Source: Hyphomicrobiales bacterium
Lineage (GTDB): Bacteria > Pseudomonadota > Alphaproteobacteria > Rhizobiales > NORP267
Length of the DNA stretch: 42,101 bases
Assembly (NCBI GenBank): GCA_030688605.1
Contig: JAUYJB010000158.1
Coordinates: 1 to 42,101, forward strand
Direction of reading: 5' to 3'
This document shows positions 21,023-28,746 of this stretch, in pieces. The translations under genes were made by a program, and so were the position numbers. Positions within the stretch are counted from its first letter, which is position 1; every line of letters begins with the position of its first letter. Below the pieces are notes generated by a model. That model searched no databases. It saw nothing but the letters and a program-made list of their open reading frames with translations, and was not told where the DNA came from.

Positions 21023-22912
21023 ATGAGCGAGCCCTTGCGGACCGATCCCGCCAATTGCTTCGACGTCGTCGTCATCGGCGGCGGCCATGCCGGCTGCGAG
21101 GCGGCCGCCGCCGCGGCCCGGCTCGGCGCGCGCGTAGCACTCGTTACGCACCGCGTCTCGACCATCGGCGAAATGAGCTGCAACCCGGCGATCGGCGGCC
21201 TCGGCAAGGGCCATCTGGTGCGCGAGATCGACGCGCTCGACGGGGTCATGGGCCGCATGGCCGACAAGGCCGGCATCCAGTTCCGCATGCTCAACCGCTC
21301 CAAGGGGCCGGCGGTGTGGGGGCCGCGGGCGCAGATCGACCGGGCCCGTTACCGCGCCGCCATGCAGGCGGAAATGCGCGCGACCCCGAGGCTCGAGATC
21401 ATCGAGGCGGAGGCCGAGGACCTCATTTTCAGCCACGGCCGCGTCGCCGGCCTGCGCGTCGGCGATGGCCGTGATATCGGCGCCGCCGCCGTGGTGCTGA
21501 CCACCGGCACCTTCCTCAATGGCCTCATCCATATCGGGGAAAAGAAGATTCCCGCCGGCCGCGCCGGCGAGGCGCCGTCCCTCGGCCTATCGAGGACGCT
21601 TTACGGGGCAGGCTTCCGTATCGGCCGGCTGAAGACCGGAACGCCGCCGCGGCTCGATGGGCGGACGATCGCCTGGGACGGGCTTGCGGTGCAGCGCGGC
21701 GACGAGCCGCCCGCGCCTTTTTCGTTCCTGAGCGAAACGATCGAAACGCCGCAGGTCGTCTGCCACATCACCAAGACGACCGAGGCGACGCACCGGATGA
21801 TCGAAGAAAACCTCGCCCGGTCGCCTATGTATTCCGGTCAGATCGAGAGCCGGGGGCCGCGCTACTGCCCGTCGATCGAGGACAAGATCGTTCGCTTCAA
21901 GGACCGCGAGAGCCACCAGATCTTTCTCGAGCCGGAGGGAATCGGCGACGATACGGTCTATCCGAACGGCATCTCGACCTCGCTGCCGGAGGAGGTCCAG
22001 AGGGCGCTGTTGAAGACCATACCGGGGCTTGAGAATGCGCGGATGATCCGCCCCGGCTATGCCATTGAATATGACTATGTCGACCCGCGCGAGCTTTATC
22101 CAACGCTGCAGACCAAGCGGCTCGAGGGGCTGTTCCTCGCCGGCCAGATCAACGGCACCACGGGCTATGAGGAAGCCGCCGCCCAGGGCCTGATCGCCGG
22201 CCTCAACGCAGGCCTGTGGGTTGCCGGCCGCGACGCCTTCACCGTCGACCGGTCGCAGGCCTATATCGGCGTTCTCATCGACGATCTCGTCACGCGCGGG
22301 GTCAGCGAGCCTTACCGCATGTTCACCTCGCGCGCCGAGTTCCGCCTGGCGCTGAGGGCCGACAATGCCGACCAGCGGCTGACCCCCCTGGCGATCGCGC
22401 TGGGCGGCGTCGGCAGGGCGCGGCTGACGGCGTTCGCCGGCAGGATGGCGGTCTTGACGGCGGCCAGGACGCGGCTTGACGGGCTTTCGCTGAGCCCCGA
22501 CGAGGCCGCCCGCAATGGGCTCCGAATCAACCGCGACGGGGTCCGCCGCAGCGCCTTCGAACTCCTATCCTATCCCGACATTGACATCGCGGCGCTCGCC
22601 CGCATCTGGCCGGAACTGGGCGACATTCCCGCCGCCATCGCCGGCCAGATCGCCATCGATGCCCGCTACGCCGCCTATCTCGCCCGCCAGGCGCGCGACA
22701 TCGAGAGCTTCCGCAAGGACGAAGGCCTGCGGATCCCCGAGCGCATCGATTTCTCGCGCATCGCCGGCCTGTCGACGGAGGTGCGCGAGAAGCTCACCCT
22801 GGTGCGGCCGCTGACCATCGGCCAGGCCGGCCGCATCGACGGCATGACACCGGCAGCCCTCGTCCTGCTGATCGCCCATATCCGCCGCGGCGCGCTCGCG
22901 GCGAGCGCCTGA
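21023..22912 (+). CDS. mnmG: tRNA U34 modification enzyme MnmG (GidA)
   Basis: MnmG is the FAD- and NADH-binding partner of MnmE in wobble-uridine modification. The 629-residue protein begins with a dinucleotide-binding motif ([12 protein letters not shown], about 13-24), then the GidA signatures [26 protein letters not shown] and, further on, [17 protein letters not shown] and [21 protein letters not shown]. Its C-terminal helical domain ([12 protein letters not shown] onward), which binds MnmE and tRNA in relatives, is complete. rsmG starts three bases after its stop. Confidence 0.98.
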   Translation: MSEPLRTDPANCFDVVVIGGGHAGCEAAAAAARLGARVALVTHRVSTIGEMSCNPAIGGLGKGHLVREIDALDGVMGRMADKAGIQFRMLNRSKGPAVWGPRAQIDRARYRAAMQAEMRATPRLEIIEAEAEDLIFSHGRVAGLRVGDGRDIGAAAVVLTTGTFLNGLIHIGEKKIPAGRAGEAPSLGLSRTLYGAGFRIGRLKTGTPPRLDGRTIAWDGLAVQRGDEPPAPFSFLSETIETPQVVCHITKTTEATHRMIEENLARSPMYSGQIESRGPRYCPSIEDKIVRFKDRESHQIFLEPEGIGDDTVYPNGISTSLPEEVQRALLKTIPGLENARMIRPGYAIEYDYVDPRELYPTLQTKRLEGLFLAGQINGTTGYEEAAAQGLIAGLNAGLWVAGRDAFTVDRSQAYIGVLIDDLVTRGVSEPYRMFTSRAEFRLALRADNADQRLTPLAIALGGVGRARLTAFAGRMAVLTAARTRLDGLSLSPDEAARNGLRINRDGVRRSAFELLSYPDIDIAALARIWPELGDIPAAIAGQIAIDARYAAYLARQARDIESFRKDEGLRIPERIDFSRIAGLSTEVREKLTLVRPLTIGQAGRIDGMTPAALVLLIAHIRRGALAASA

Positions 22913-22915
22913 GAA

Positions 22916-23539
22916 ATGACGCCCGAGGACTTCGCCGCACGATATTCCGTTTCACGTGAAACGCTGGGCCTGCTCGAGCGCTACGCGGCGCTCCTTGGGC
23001 GCTGGCAGAAGGCGCAGAACCTGGTCGCGGCGGCAAGCCTCGATGAGGTCTGGAGCCGCCACTTCGCGGACTCAGCCCAGCTTCTCAAGCTTGCGCCCGA
23101 GGCCCGGCGCTGGCTCGACCTCGGCTCGGGCGCCGGCTTTCCCGGCATGGTCATCGCCATCCTGCTCAAGGGCAGGGAAGGTGCCGCAGTCGACCTGGTC
23201 GAGGCCAACGCGCGCAAATGCGCGTTTCTGAACGCCGTGCGGCGCGAGACCGCGGCGCCGGCGCGGGTTCATGCCATGCGCATCGAGGAGGCCGCGAATC
23301 ACCTCAAGGGGCCGTTCGACATCGTCACCGCCCGGGCGCTCGCGCCCCTTGTCGAGCTTGCGCCCCTGATCGCGCCGTTTCTCACCGGTCCCGCGCGGGC
23401 CTTGCTTCCCAAGGGCCGCGACGTGGAGCGCGAATTGACCGCCGCCTCGATTGCCTGGAATATCGCCTGCGACATATTTGAAAGCTTGACCGATCCGCAG
23501 GGGCGGATATTGATGGTGCACAAGCTTCAGCGGCGGTGA
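22916..23539 (+). CDS. rsmG: 16S rRNA (guanine-527 N7) methyltransferase RsmG
   Basis: RsmG (GidB) methylates N7 of G527 in 16S rRNA using S-adenosylmethionine. The 207-residue protein has the SAM loop WLDLGSGAGFPGM and the catalytic-region segment KGPFDIVTARALAPL. Residues 11-16 (SVSRET) are encoded by the parS site at 22948-22963, a coding constraint also seen in other bacteria with parS in this gene. Its stop overlaps the parA start codon as GTGA. Confidence 0.97.
   Translation: MTPEDFAARYSVSRETLGLLERYAALLGRWQKAQNLVAAASLDEVWSRHFADSAQLLKLAPEARRWLDLGSGAGFPGMVIAILLKGREGAAVDLVEANARKCAFLNAVRRETAAPARVHAMRIEEAANHLKGPFDIVTARALAPLVELAPLIAPFLTGPARALLPKGRDVERELTAASIAWNIACDIFESLTDPQGRILMVHKLQRR
22948..22963. 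promoter_or_regulatory. parS: parS site 3, inside rsmG
   Basis: CGTTTCACGTGAAACG is a perfect 16-bp dyad matching the parS consensus at 14 of 16 positions, within codons 11-16 of rsmG and 570 bases before parA. Confidence 0.9.
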
Positions 23540-24378
23540 GCGACGAGGCCATGAGCTTATTGTCCCCCCATCGGACCGAGCCCCGGATTCTGGTCATTGC
23601 CAACCAGAAGGGCGGCGTCGGCAAGACCACGACGGCGATCAATCTCGGAACCGCGCTTGCGGCGATCGGCGAACGGGTGGTGATCGTCGATCTCGACCCC
23701 CAGGGCAACGCCTCGACCGGCCTCGGCATTGACCGGGCGGCGCGGGCGACCTCGTCCTACGACGTGCTGATGGGCAACGCGGATATCGCCGCCGCGGCGC
23801 AAAAGACCGCCGTGCCGCAGCTTTCCATCGTGCCCTCGACGCTGGATCTGCTCGGTTTCGAGCTCGAGGTGGCGCAGAGGAGCGACCGGGCCTTCCGGCT
23901 GAAAAATGCCATCGCCGATGTCACCCGCGTCGAGCCCGGCGACGAGCTCGCCTACAGCTATGTTCTGCTCGACTGCCCGCCCTCGCTCGGTCTGCTGACC
24001 CTTAACGCCATGACCGCGGCGCAGGCGATCCTGGTGCCGCTGCAATGCGAGTTCTTCGCGCTGGAAGGCCTGAGCCAGCTGTTGCGCACCGTCGAGCAGG
24101 TTCAGCGCACCCTCAATCCGGGTCTGAGCATCCATGGTATCGTGCTGACCATGTATGATTCGCGCAACAATCTCGCCGGCCAGGTGGTCGCGGATGTGCG
24201 CGCCTTCATGGGCGACAAGGTCTACAACACCATCATTCCGCGCAATGTGCGCGTCTCCGAGGCGCCGTCCTACGGCAAGCCGGTGCTGCTCTACGACTAT
24301 AAATGCGCCGGCAGCCAGGCCTATATCCGGCTCGCGACCGAGATTATCCAGCGCGAGCAGGCGCTTCATGCCGCATGA
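23536..24378 (+). CDS. parA: Chromosome partitioning ATPase ParA
   Basis: ParA dimerises on DNA with ATP and drives movement of the ParB-parS complex, separating new origins. The 280-residue protein has the deviant Walker A KGGVGKTT (25-32), VDLDPQGNAS, DCPPSLG and the C-terminal DNA-binding basic region. The GTG at 23536 overlaps the rsmG stop; an ATG at 23551 would remove five residues and is also possible. parB follows after 58 bases. The short N-terminus before the Walker box shows the chromosomal type, without an autoregulatory HTH. Confidence 0.97.
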   Translation: MSDEAMSLLSPHRTEPRILVIANQKGGVGKTTTAINLGTALAAIGERVVIVDLDPQGNASTGLGIDRAARATSSYDVLMGNADIAAAAQKTAVPQLSIVPSTLDLLGFELEVAQRSDRAFRLKNAIADVTRVEPGDELAYSYVLLDCPPSLGLLTLNAMTAAQAILVPLQCEFFALEGLSQLLRTVEQVQRTLNPGLSIHGIVLTMYDSRNNLAGQVVADVRAFMGDKVYNTIIPRNVRVSEAPSYGKPVLLYDYKCAGSQAYIRLATEIIQREQALHAA

Positions 24379-24436
24379 GGCGGGCTTCCGGCGCGCGGTC
24401 CGGTCGCAAGACCAAGGGCGACAGCAATAGAGGGGA

Positions 24437-25327
24437 ATGATGTCGGCACAGGCGAAGGACAGCCGCGGCGATTCCGCACACCCCTCCCGTCTCGGGCGCG
24501 GGCTGGCGGCGCTGATCGGCGACATCGGCGAGGAGGCGGCGGGCCCGGGGCGGGCGGCGCAGCGGGTGCCGACCGCCTTCCTCAAGCCCAATCCGCGCAA
24601 CCCGCGCAAGCGCTTCGGCGACGAGCAGATCGCCGATCTCACCGATTCGATCCGCCAAAAGGGCATCATCCAGCCGATCATCGTGCGCTCCGTCGCCGGC
24701 GCGGCCGACGAGTTCGAGATCGTCGCCGGAGAGCGGCGCTGGCGGGCGGCGCAAAAGGCCGGCCTGCACGAGGTCCCGGTGCTGGTCTACGACCTCGGCG
24801 ACAAGGAGGCGCTGGAGATCGCCATCGTCGAGAACGTGCAGCGCACCGACCTCAACCCGATCGAGGAGGCGCACGGCTACGAGCAATTGGTCGGCGAGTT
24901 CCAATACACCCAGGACGAACTCGCCAGGATCATCGGCAAGAGCCGCAGCCATGTCGCCAACACGCTCAGGCTCCTCAAGCTGCCGGAGAAGGTGCAGGCC
25001 TATCTGCGCTCGGGCAAGCTCAGCGCCGGCCATGCCCGGGCGCTGGTCACTCACCCGGACCCGGTGGGCCTGGCCGAGCGCATCGTCGCCCTCGACCTGT
25101 CGGTGCGCGAGACCGAGACGGCGGTGCGCAAGCCGGGCGCCGCGGCGCGGCGGAACCGGTCGGGAAAGGACGCCGACACGCTGGCGCTCGAAAAGGCGCT
25201 CAGCGACGCCCTCGGCCTGACGGTCGCCATCGACCACAAGATCGGCATCGGCGGCGAGGTGCGCATCCGCTACCGCACCCTGGAGCAGCTCGACGTCATC
25301 TGCCACCGGCTCAAGGGCGGCGGTTAG
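24437..25327 (+). CDS. parB: Chromosome partitioning protein ParB
   Basis: ParB is the CTP-dependent clamp that binds parS and spreads. In 296 residues it has the N-terminal ParA-stimulating peptide (RLGRGLAALIGD, about 18-29), the CTP-binding motifs GERRWRAA (98-105) and ENVQRTDLN (132-140), a helix-turn-helix (about 158-180, DELARIIGKSRSHVANTLRLL) and a C-terminal dimerisation domain (IGIGGEVRIRYRTLEQLD). A second ATG one codon later is equally likely as start. Three parS sites lie within 5 kb upstream. Confidence 0.97.
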   Translation: MMSAQAKDSRGDSAHPSRLGRGLAALIGDIGEEAAGPGRAAQRVPTAFLKPNPRNPRKRFGDEQIADLTDSIRQKGIIQPIIVRSVAGAADEFEIVAGERRWRAAQKAGLHEVPVLVYDLGDKEALEIAIVENVQRTDLNPIEEAHGYEQLVGEFQYTQDELARIIGKSRSHVANTLRLLKLPEKVQAYLRSGKLSAGHARALVTHPDPVGLAERIVALDLSVRETETAVRKPGAAARRNRSGKDADTLALEKALSDALGLTVAIDHKIGIGGEVRIRYRTLEQLDVICHRLKGGG

Positions 25328-25515
25328 GGGCGGGGCCGAGTTCGAATTCCGTTTCAGCAGTCGCACGAGGCTCGGCGTGCTTGATTCCGCCTGCCCTACA
25401 AGGGCAATCGCCGGCGTAATCGGCTGACCTATCAACAAACCGGTTGAGGGGTGGTCGCACAGGCAATAGGCAAAAGGCTCGTGCGTTGGTGTGCGACTAA
25501 AATCAGGATATACCA

Positions 25516-26025
25516 ATGGGCCTGCCTGCCGATTTTTGGATGACATTTCGAGAATGGCTGGTTGTTGGGCTAACGGCGCTAGCGGCGATTGGGGCAATCG
25601 TTACAGCTTTCGCCACGTTTCGCATGTGGCGCGGCCAACGCCGTGGCGTCGCGGCCGCAAAGCCCACTGTCACTGCCTGGCTATCGCGCATCAGCGGACG
25701 AACAGAAACCCCTCATGAAATACAGTTTAATGTTGACGATGACCATTTAAGCGTTTGGCGCATAAAATCGGTTATGTCGCGCTATATTTGGCGTCCGCTT
25801 ATTAGCGAAATCGAATCCCGGCAACGGGACGGAGGGGGCGGGACTTTGGAAGTGTTCCCTAAGGGGTGGAAGAAACAAATTCGATTCGATCCGCCGATCC
25901 AGGCTTCGACAATCTTACTGCGCTATGACTGCCCTCGCTTGATTGATTTCGTCTTCGTCTTGGCCATGAGATCGTCGCCCAAAGAAACAAGTCGAATTGC
26001 TGCGCGCATCAAGACGAGGGATTGA
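25516..26025 (+). CDS. Unrecognised single-pass membrane protein
   Basis: I do not recognise this 169-residue protein. It has one clear membrane segment (about residues 14-34, WLVVGLTALAAIGAIVTAFAT), then a basic RMWRGQRRG stretch that suggests the C-terminal 130 residues face the cytoplasm. The soluble part looks beta-rich (EIQFNVDDDHLSVWRIKSVMSRYIWRPL) without a known motif. CAGGA lies seven bases before the ATG. Codons are visibly less GC-rich than in the flanking core genes. With the next gene it forms an insertion between parB and holA, neighbours in related genomes. Confidence 0.65.
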   Translation: MGLPADFWMTFREWLVVGLTALAAIGAIVTAFATFRMWRGQRRGVAAAKPTVTAWLSRISGRTETPHEIQFNVDDDHLSVWRIKSVMSRYIWRPLISEIESRQRDGGGGTLEVFPKGWKKQIRFDPPIQASTILLRYDCPRLIDFVFVLAMRSSPKETSRIAARIKTRD

Positions 26026-26156
26026 TAGGCGCCGCAAGGAACACACTACATTCTCTGACTTGGCACAATTGGAGCCATTCGGTGGTTACGAGTTGCTGAC
26101 GTTCTGGATATCATGCTGGACTGATCGAAGGATCCCAGTGGGGAGCTGGCAACGTA

Positions 26157-26912
26157 ATGGTTGACACATCAAGCGCCCAGATGTGGAACGCCATCCGGGC
26201 ATGGACGATGAACCTCGAAGACTATCCTGGTTGGAAAGTGTGGAGGCGCAATCGGATCGGGCGCACTCTCTATTTTGAGGAAGCTTTTCCGACGACCTTG
26301 GAAAAGTACGAGGCCGAGTTCCAGTTCTCCGAAGAGGTCGAAAAGGAGCATACCGTTATTATCCAGTACCTTGGACTGGTGGAAGCTGTGGAGTCGCTGA
26401 AGGATTGCGAATACTATTTCCGTCGGTACCCATTTCGCGGACTGCCGGTCTCCCGACACAGACACATAACCAACGTCTGCGAAATGTTTTTCGGGCGTTT
26501 CTACGAAATAAAAGAGCGCATCAAGAAGTATTTGAAGGCAGTATCGGCAGTGGAACCAACACACCGTCTCAGTATTGGTGATTTTATAAAGAAATTTGAT
26601 AAGATATTCGAACACGAGCTGCGGGAACGCAATCTTGCACATCACCACCGCCGCTTCGAGGATCTAGCGACAAACCAAGTCTTATTGACAGGCGTGATCT
26701 CTGCAGGCGACCCCGATAAGGGCTGGGAACGCGAGCACCTCACCGCGTATCGGGAGCTCTCGAACGAGTGGGTGCAGCGGGTGCGGTGTCGCGGTGCGCA
26801 GATGGACGAGTTTCTTGAAGCGATCGCCGCGGCAACCCTGGCCACCTGTAGCTTCCTATCGGCGCTGCTCCCAGATGAGCCGAAGTCGTCCTCTCTGGAT
26901 CGCCCCGAGTAG
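26157..26912 (+). CDS. Unrecognised protein with HEPN-like R-N-x3-H motif
   Basis: The 251-residue, mostly helical protein is not one I can name. Around residues 145-168 (FDKIFEHELRERNLAHHHRRFED) it has R158-N159 followed by H163, the R-(polar)-x3-H arrangement of HEPN ribonuclease domains, preceded by helices with FFGRFYEIKERIKKYL. HEPN proteins include toxins, Abi and CRISPR effectors and RNA-processing enzymes; any such role here is inference from a short motif. The N-terminus (MVDTSSAQMWNAIRAWTMNL) has no signal peptide. GGGGAG lies upstream of the ATG. Codon use is less GC-rich than in neighbouring core genes, which suggests acquisition. Confidence 0.6.
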   Translation: MVDTSSAQMWNAIRAWTMNLEDYPGWKVWRRNRIGRTLYFEEAFPTTLEKYEAEFQFSEEVEKEHTVIIQYLGLVEAVESLKDCEYYFRRYPFRGLPVSRHRHITNVCEMFFGRFYEIKERIKKYLKAVSAVEPTHRLSIGDFIKKFDKIFEHELRERNLAHHHRRFEDLATNQVLLTGVISAGDPDKGWEREHLTAYRELSNEWVQRVRCRGAQMDEFLEAIAAATLATCSFLSALLPDEPKSSSLDRPE

Positions 26913-26924
26913 ACTGGCATCCAG

Positions 26925-27012
26925 CCCGGTAGGATGCGCAAAGGCGCGGATGGCGCGCCGTGCCCACGCGTAGAAGCGATGTGCTTCGCGGCTTCGCCGG
27001 CTTCCGCGTGGG
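26925..27012. repeat. Intergenic inverted-repeat element
   Basis: Two dyads follow the HEPN-like gene: GGCGCG near 26943 with CGCGCC near 26953, and TGCCCACGCG (about 26960) with CGCGTGGGCA (about 27005), which encloses further GAAGC/GCTTC pairing. It looks like one of the GC-rich palindromic intergenic elements common in alphaproteobacteria and may end transcription. Confidence 0.45.
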
Positions 27013-27082
27013 CATCGCCCGTCCGGCCGATGCCCACTCCACGCTCGTTCATCCCGTGTCATTGGGATTTGGAAATTCCAAA

Positions 27083-27170
27083 CTCGTCATTCCGACGCAG
27101 GTCGGAATCCAGAGCGGCTTTGCGACAGGCTCCGCCGCAACCGGATACCGGCTTTCGCCGGTATGACGAC
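27083..27170. repeat. Two-hairpin REP-like repeat, copy 1
   Basis: The element starts CTCGTCATTCCGAC and ends GTATGACGAC, imperfect terminal inverted repeats. The first hairpin is ATTCCGAC-GCAG-GTCGGAAT (27089-27108) and the second ATACCGGC-TTTC-GCCGGTAT (27145-27164). A related element lies at 31517-31636, on the other side of holA-lptE-leuS. It sits just downstream of the holA stop. Confidence 0.65.
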
Positions 27171-27181
27171 AATGGATTGCT

Positions 27182-28204
27182 CTACCGCCGCGCGCTCACG
27201 CAGATGTCGATGAGCGTCTGGGCGACCGCGGGCGCGGCCAGCGCGTCGCCCAGGCGCGACCAGCGTTCGGCCTCGCGCAGGCGGTCGAGCGCGGCCTCGA
27301 TGTCGCCCCGCGACCAGCGCTCGAGCTGGCGCGTCACCGCCTCGCGCCGCTTGAAGAAGATCGGCGGCTTGGCCTTGTCGACGACGGCGCGGGCGGAGGT
27401 GCCCGCGTCCTTTTCGGCGCGCAGGGCGTGCAGCGTCAGGAAATGGCGGATGGCGGCCGAGACGAGCTGGGCGGGCTGGCCGCCGGCGGCGAGCAGGCGC
27501 TGCACGGCCCTGTCGAGGCTTGCCGCCTCGCCGAGGCCCGCCGCGTCGAGCGCCTGGTCGAGCTCCAGCGCCGAGACGTCGCCGACGATGGCGGCGACAT
27601 CCTCGAGCGCCACCCGGCCGCCCGGCCCGGCGTAGAGGCAGAGCTTTTCCAGCTCCATGCGCGAGGCGCGCCGGTCGCCGCCGAGATGGGCGATGAGGAA
27701 GGCGCGGGCATCGGCATCGATGCGCATCTTCCGGGCGCCAAGCTCATCGTCGATCAGCGTCTCCAGATCGCGCTCCGTGTCGGCGTAGCAGGGCACCGCG
27801 GCGAAGGACGCGGTCGTCTCGAAGAGCTTGCGCAACCGGGAGGTGGGCGCGAGGTTGCCGGCCTCGACGATGATGAGACTGTCGGCGGCAATGCGCTCGA
27901 CGAGCCCGGAAAGGGTGGCGGCGATGTCCTGGGATTCCGGCCGCACCCGGATCGCCCGCTGACCCCCGAACAACGCCATCGAGGTCGCCTCGTCGGCGAT
28001 GCGCGCCGGATCCGCTTGGATGTCGGCCGCCTCGATGCGGGCAATCGCGAACGGGTCGTCGGACCCTTCGGTAAAGGCGGAAGCCGCCGTCTTGGCCCGC
28101 TCGCCGACAAGGCCGGCGTCGGGACCGTAGAGGAGGATGGCGCGGGTCTCCGCCGGCGGTTCGCGGACGAAGCGGTCGGCGCGGGCGGGCTGGACGATGG
28201 TCAT
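27182..28204 (-). CDS. holA: DNA polymerase III delta subunit HolA
   Basis: HolA is the clamp-loader subunit that opens the beta sliding clamp. The 340-residue protein has the delta N-terminal fold (AILLYGPDAGLVGERA), the AAA-like segment DSLIIVEAG and the C-terminal helical collar (LGEAASLDRAVQRLLAAGGQPAQLVSAAIRHFLTL), all typical of alphaproteobacterial delta. The ATG at 28204 gives MTIVQPARADRF; a longer frame upstream overlaps lptE and is not conserved. It is the third gene of the leftward leuS-lptE-holA operon. Confidence 0.94.
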   Translation of the reverse strand: MTIVQPARADRFVREPPAETRAILLYGPDAGLVGERAKTAASAFTEGSDDPFAIARIEAADIQADPARIADEATSMALFGGQRAIRVRPESQDIAATLSGLVERIAADSLIIVEAGNLAPTSRLRKLFETTASFAAVPCYADTERDLETLIDDELGARKMRIDADARAFLIAHLGGDRRASRMELEKLCLYAGPGGRVALEDVAAIVGDVSALELDQALDAAGLGEAASLDRAVQRLLAAGGQPAQLVSAAIRHFLTLHALRAEKDAGTSARAVVDKAKPPIFFKRREAVTRQLERWSRGDIEAALDRLREAERWSRLGDALAAPAVAQTLIDICVSARR

Positions 28205-28233
28205 CGAGGCTCTCCCGCCGGCCGGGAACCGCT

Positions 28234-28746
28234 CTAGCCGCGCGACGCGAAATAGGCGGCGATGCGGGTCTTCACATTCTCGGCGACGACCCTGGCGGCG
28301 CGGTCTTCCGCGTCGCGGGCGGCGCGCTGATTGGCGAACAGCTGCGTGGTGCGGTCGTAGGACGCGCGCGATGCGGACGAGCCGCCATGCAGCACCTTTC
28401 CGCTTTGCACGTCGATCAGGGTGAAGTTGGCGCGCAATTCGTAAATCTTGGTCACCGCCTCGCCGGTTCTCTGCAGCATGGTTTCTTCCGTGCCTTCCTT
28501 CAGCGTCACGACGAGCTTGTAAGGCGCGTCGGTCGCCTCGCCGGCCGAGAAGGCGTAGATGAGCTCGTTGCGCACCATCTGTCCGACGCGGCCCGCGATC
28601 GGCGCCACATTGACGCGCGACAGCTCCTCGATCACCGGCGAGGAACCGTCCTCGATGCTCCCATACATGGGCCGGAAGCAACCGGCCAGCAACAGGCATG
28701 CGGCCAGCGCCGCATAGCGAGCGAAAACCGCGTCAGGAAACCACAT
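28234..28746 (-). CDS. lptE: LPS assembly lipoprotein LptE
   Basis: LptE is the outer-membrane lipoprotein that plugs the LptD barrel and helps insert lipopolysaccharide. The 170-residue protein has a lipoprotein signal peptide with lipobox LLAGC (cysteine about residue 23), then the compact alpha/beta LptE fold ([37 protein letters not shown]). The ATG at 28746 overlaps the leuS end by 14 bases, the usual arrangement. Sequence conservation of this family is low, but context leuS-lptE-holA is diagnostic. Confidence 0.9.
   Translation of the reverse strand: MWFPDAVFARYAALAACLLLAGCFRPMYGSIEDGSSPVIEELSRVNVAPIAGRVGQMVRNELIYAFSAGEATDAPYKLVVTLKEGTEETMLQRTGEAVTKIYELRANFTLIDVQSGKVLHGGSSASRASYDRTTQLFANQRAARDAEDRAARVVAENVKTRIAAYFASRG

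Noticed and set aside
25340-25354. GAGTTCGAATTC after parB as a tRNA end or attachment site
   Set aside because: No tRNA structure and no matching direct repeat at the other end of the insertion; no integrase.
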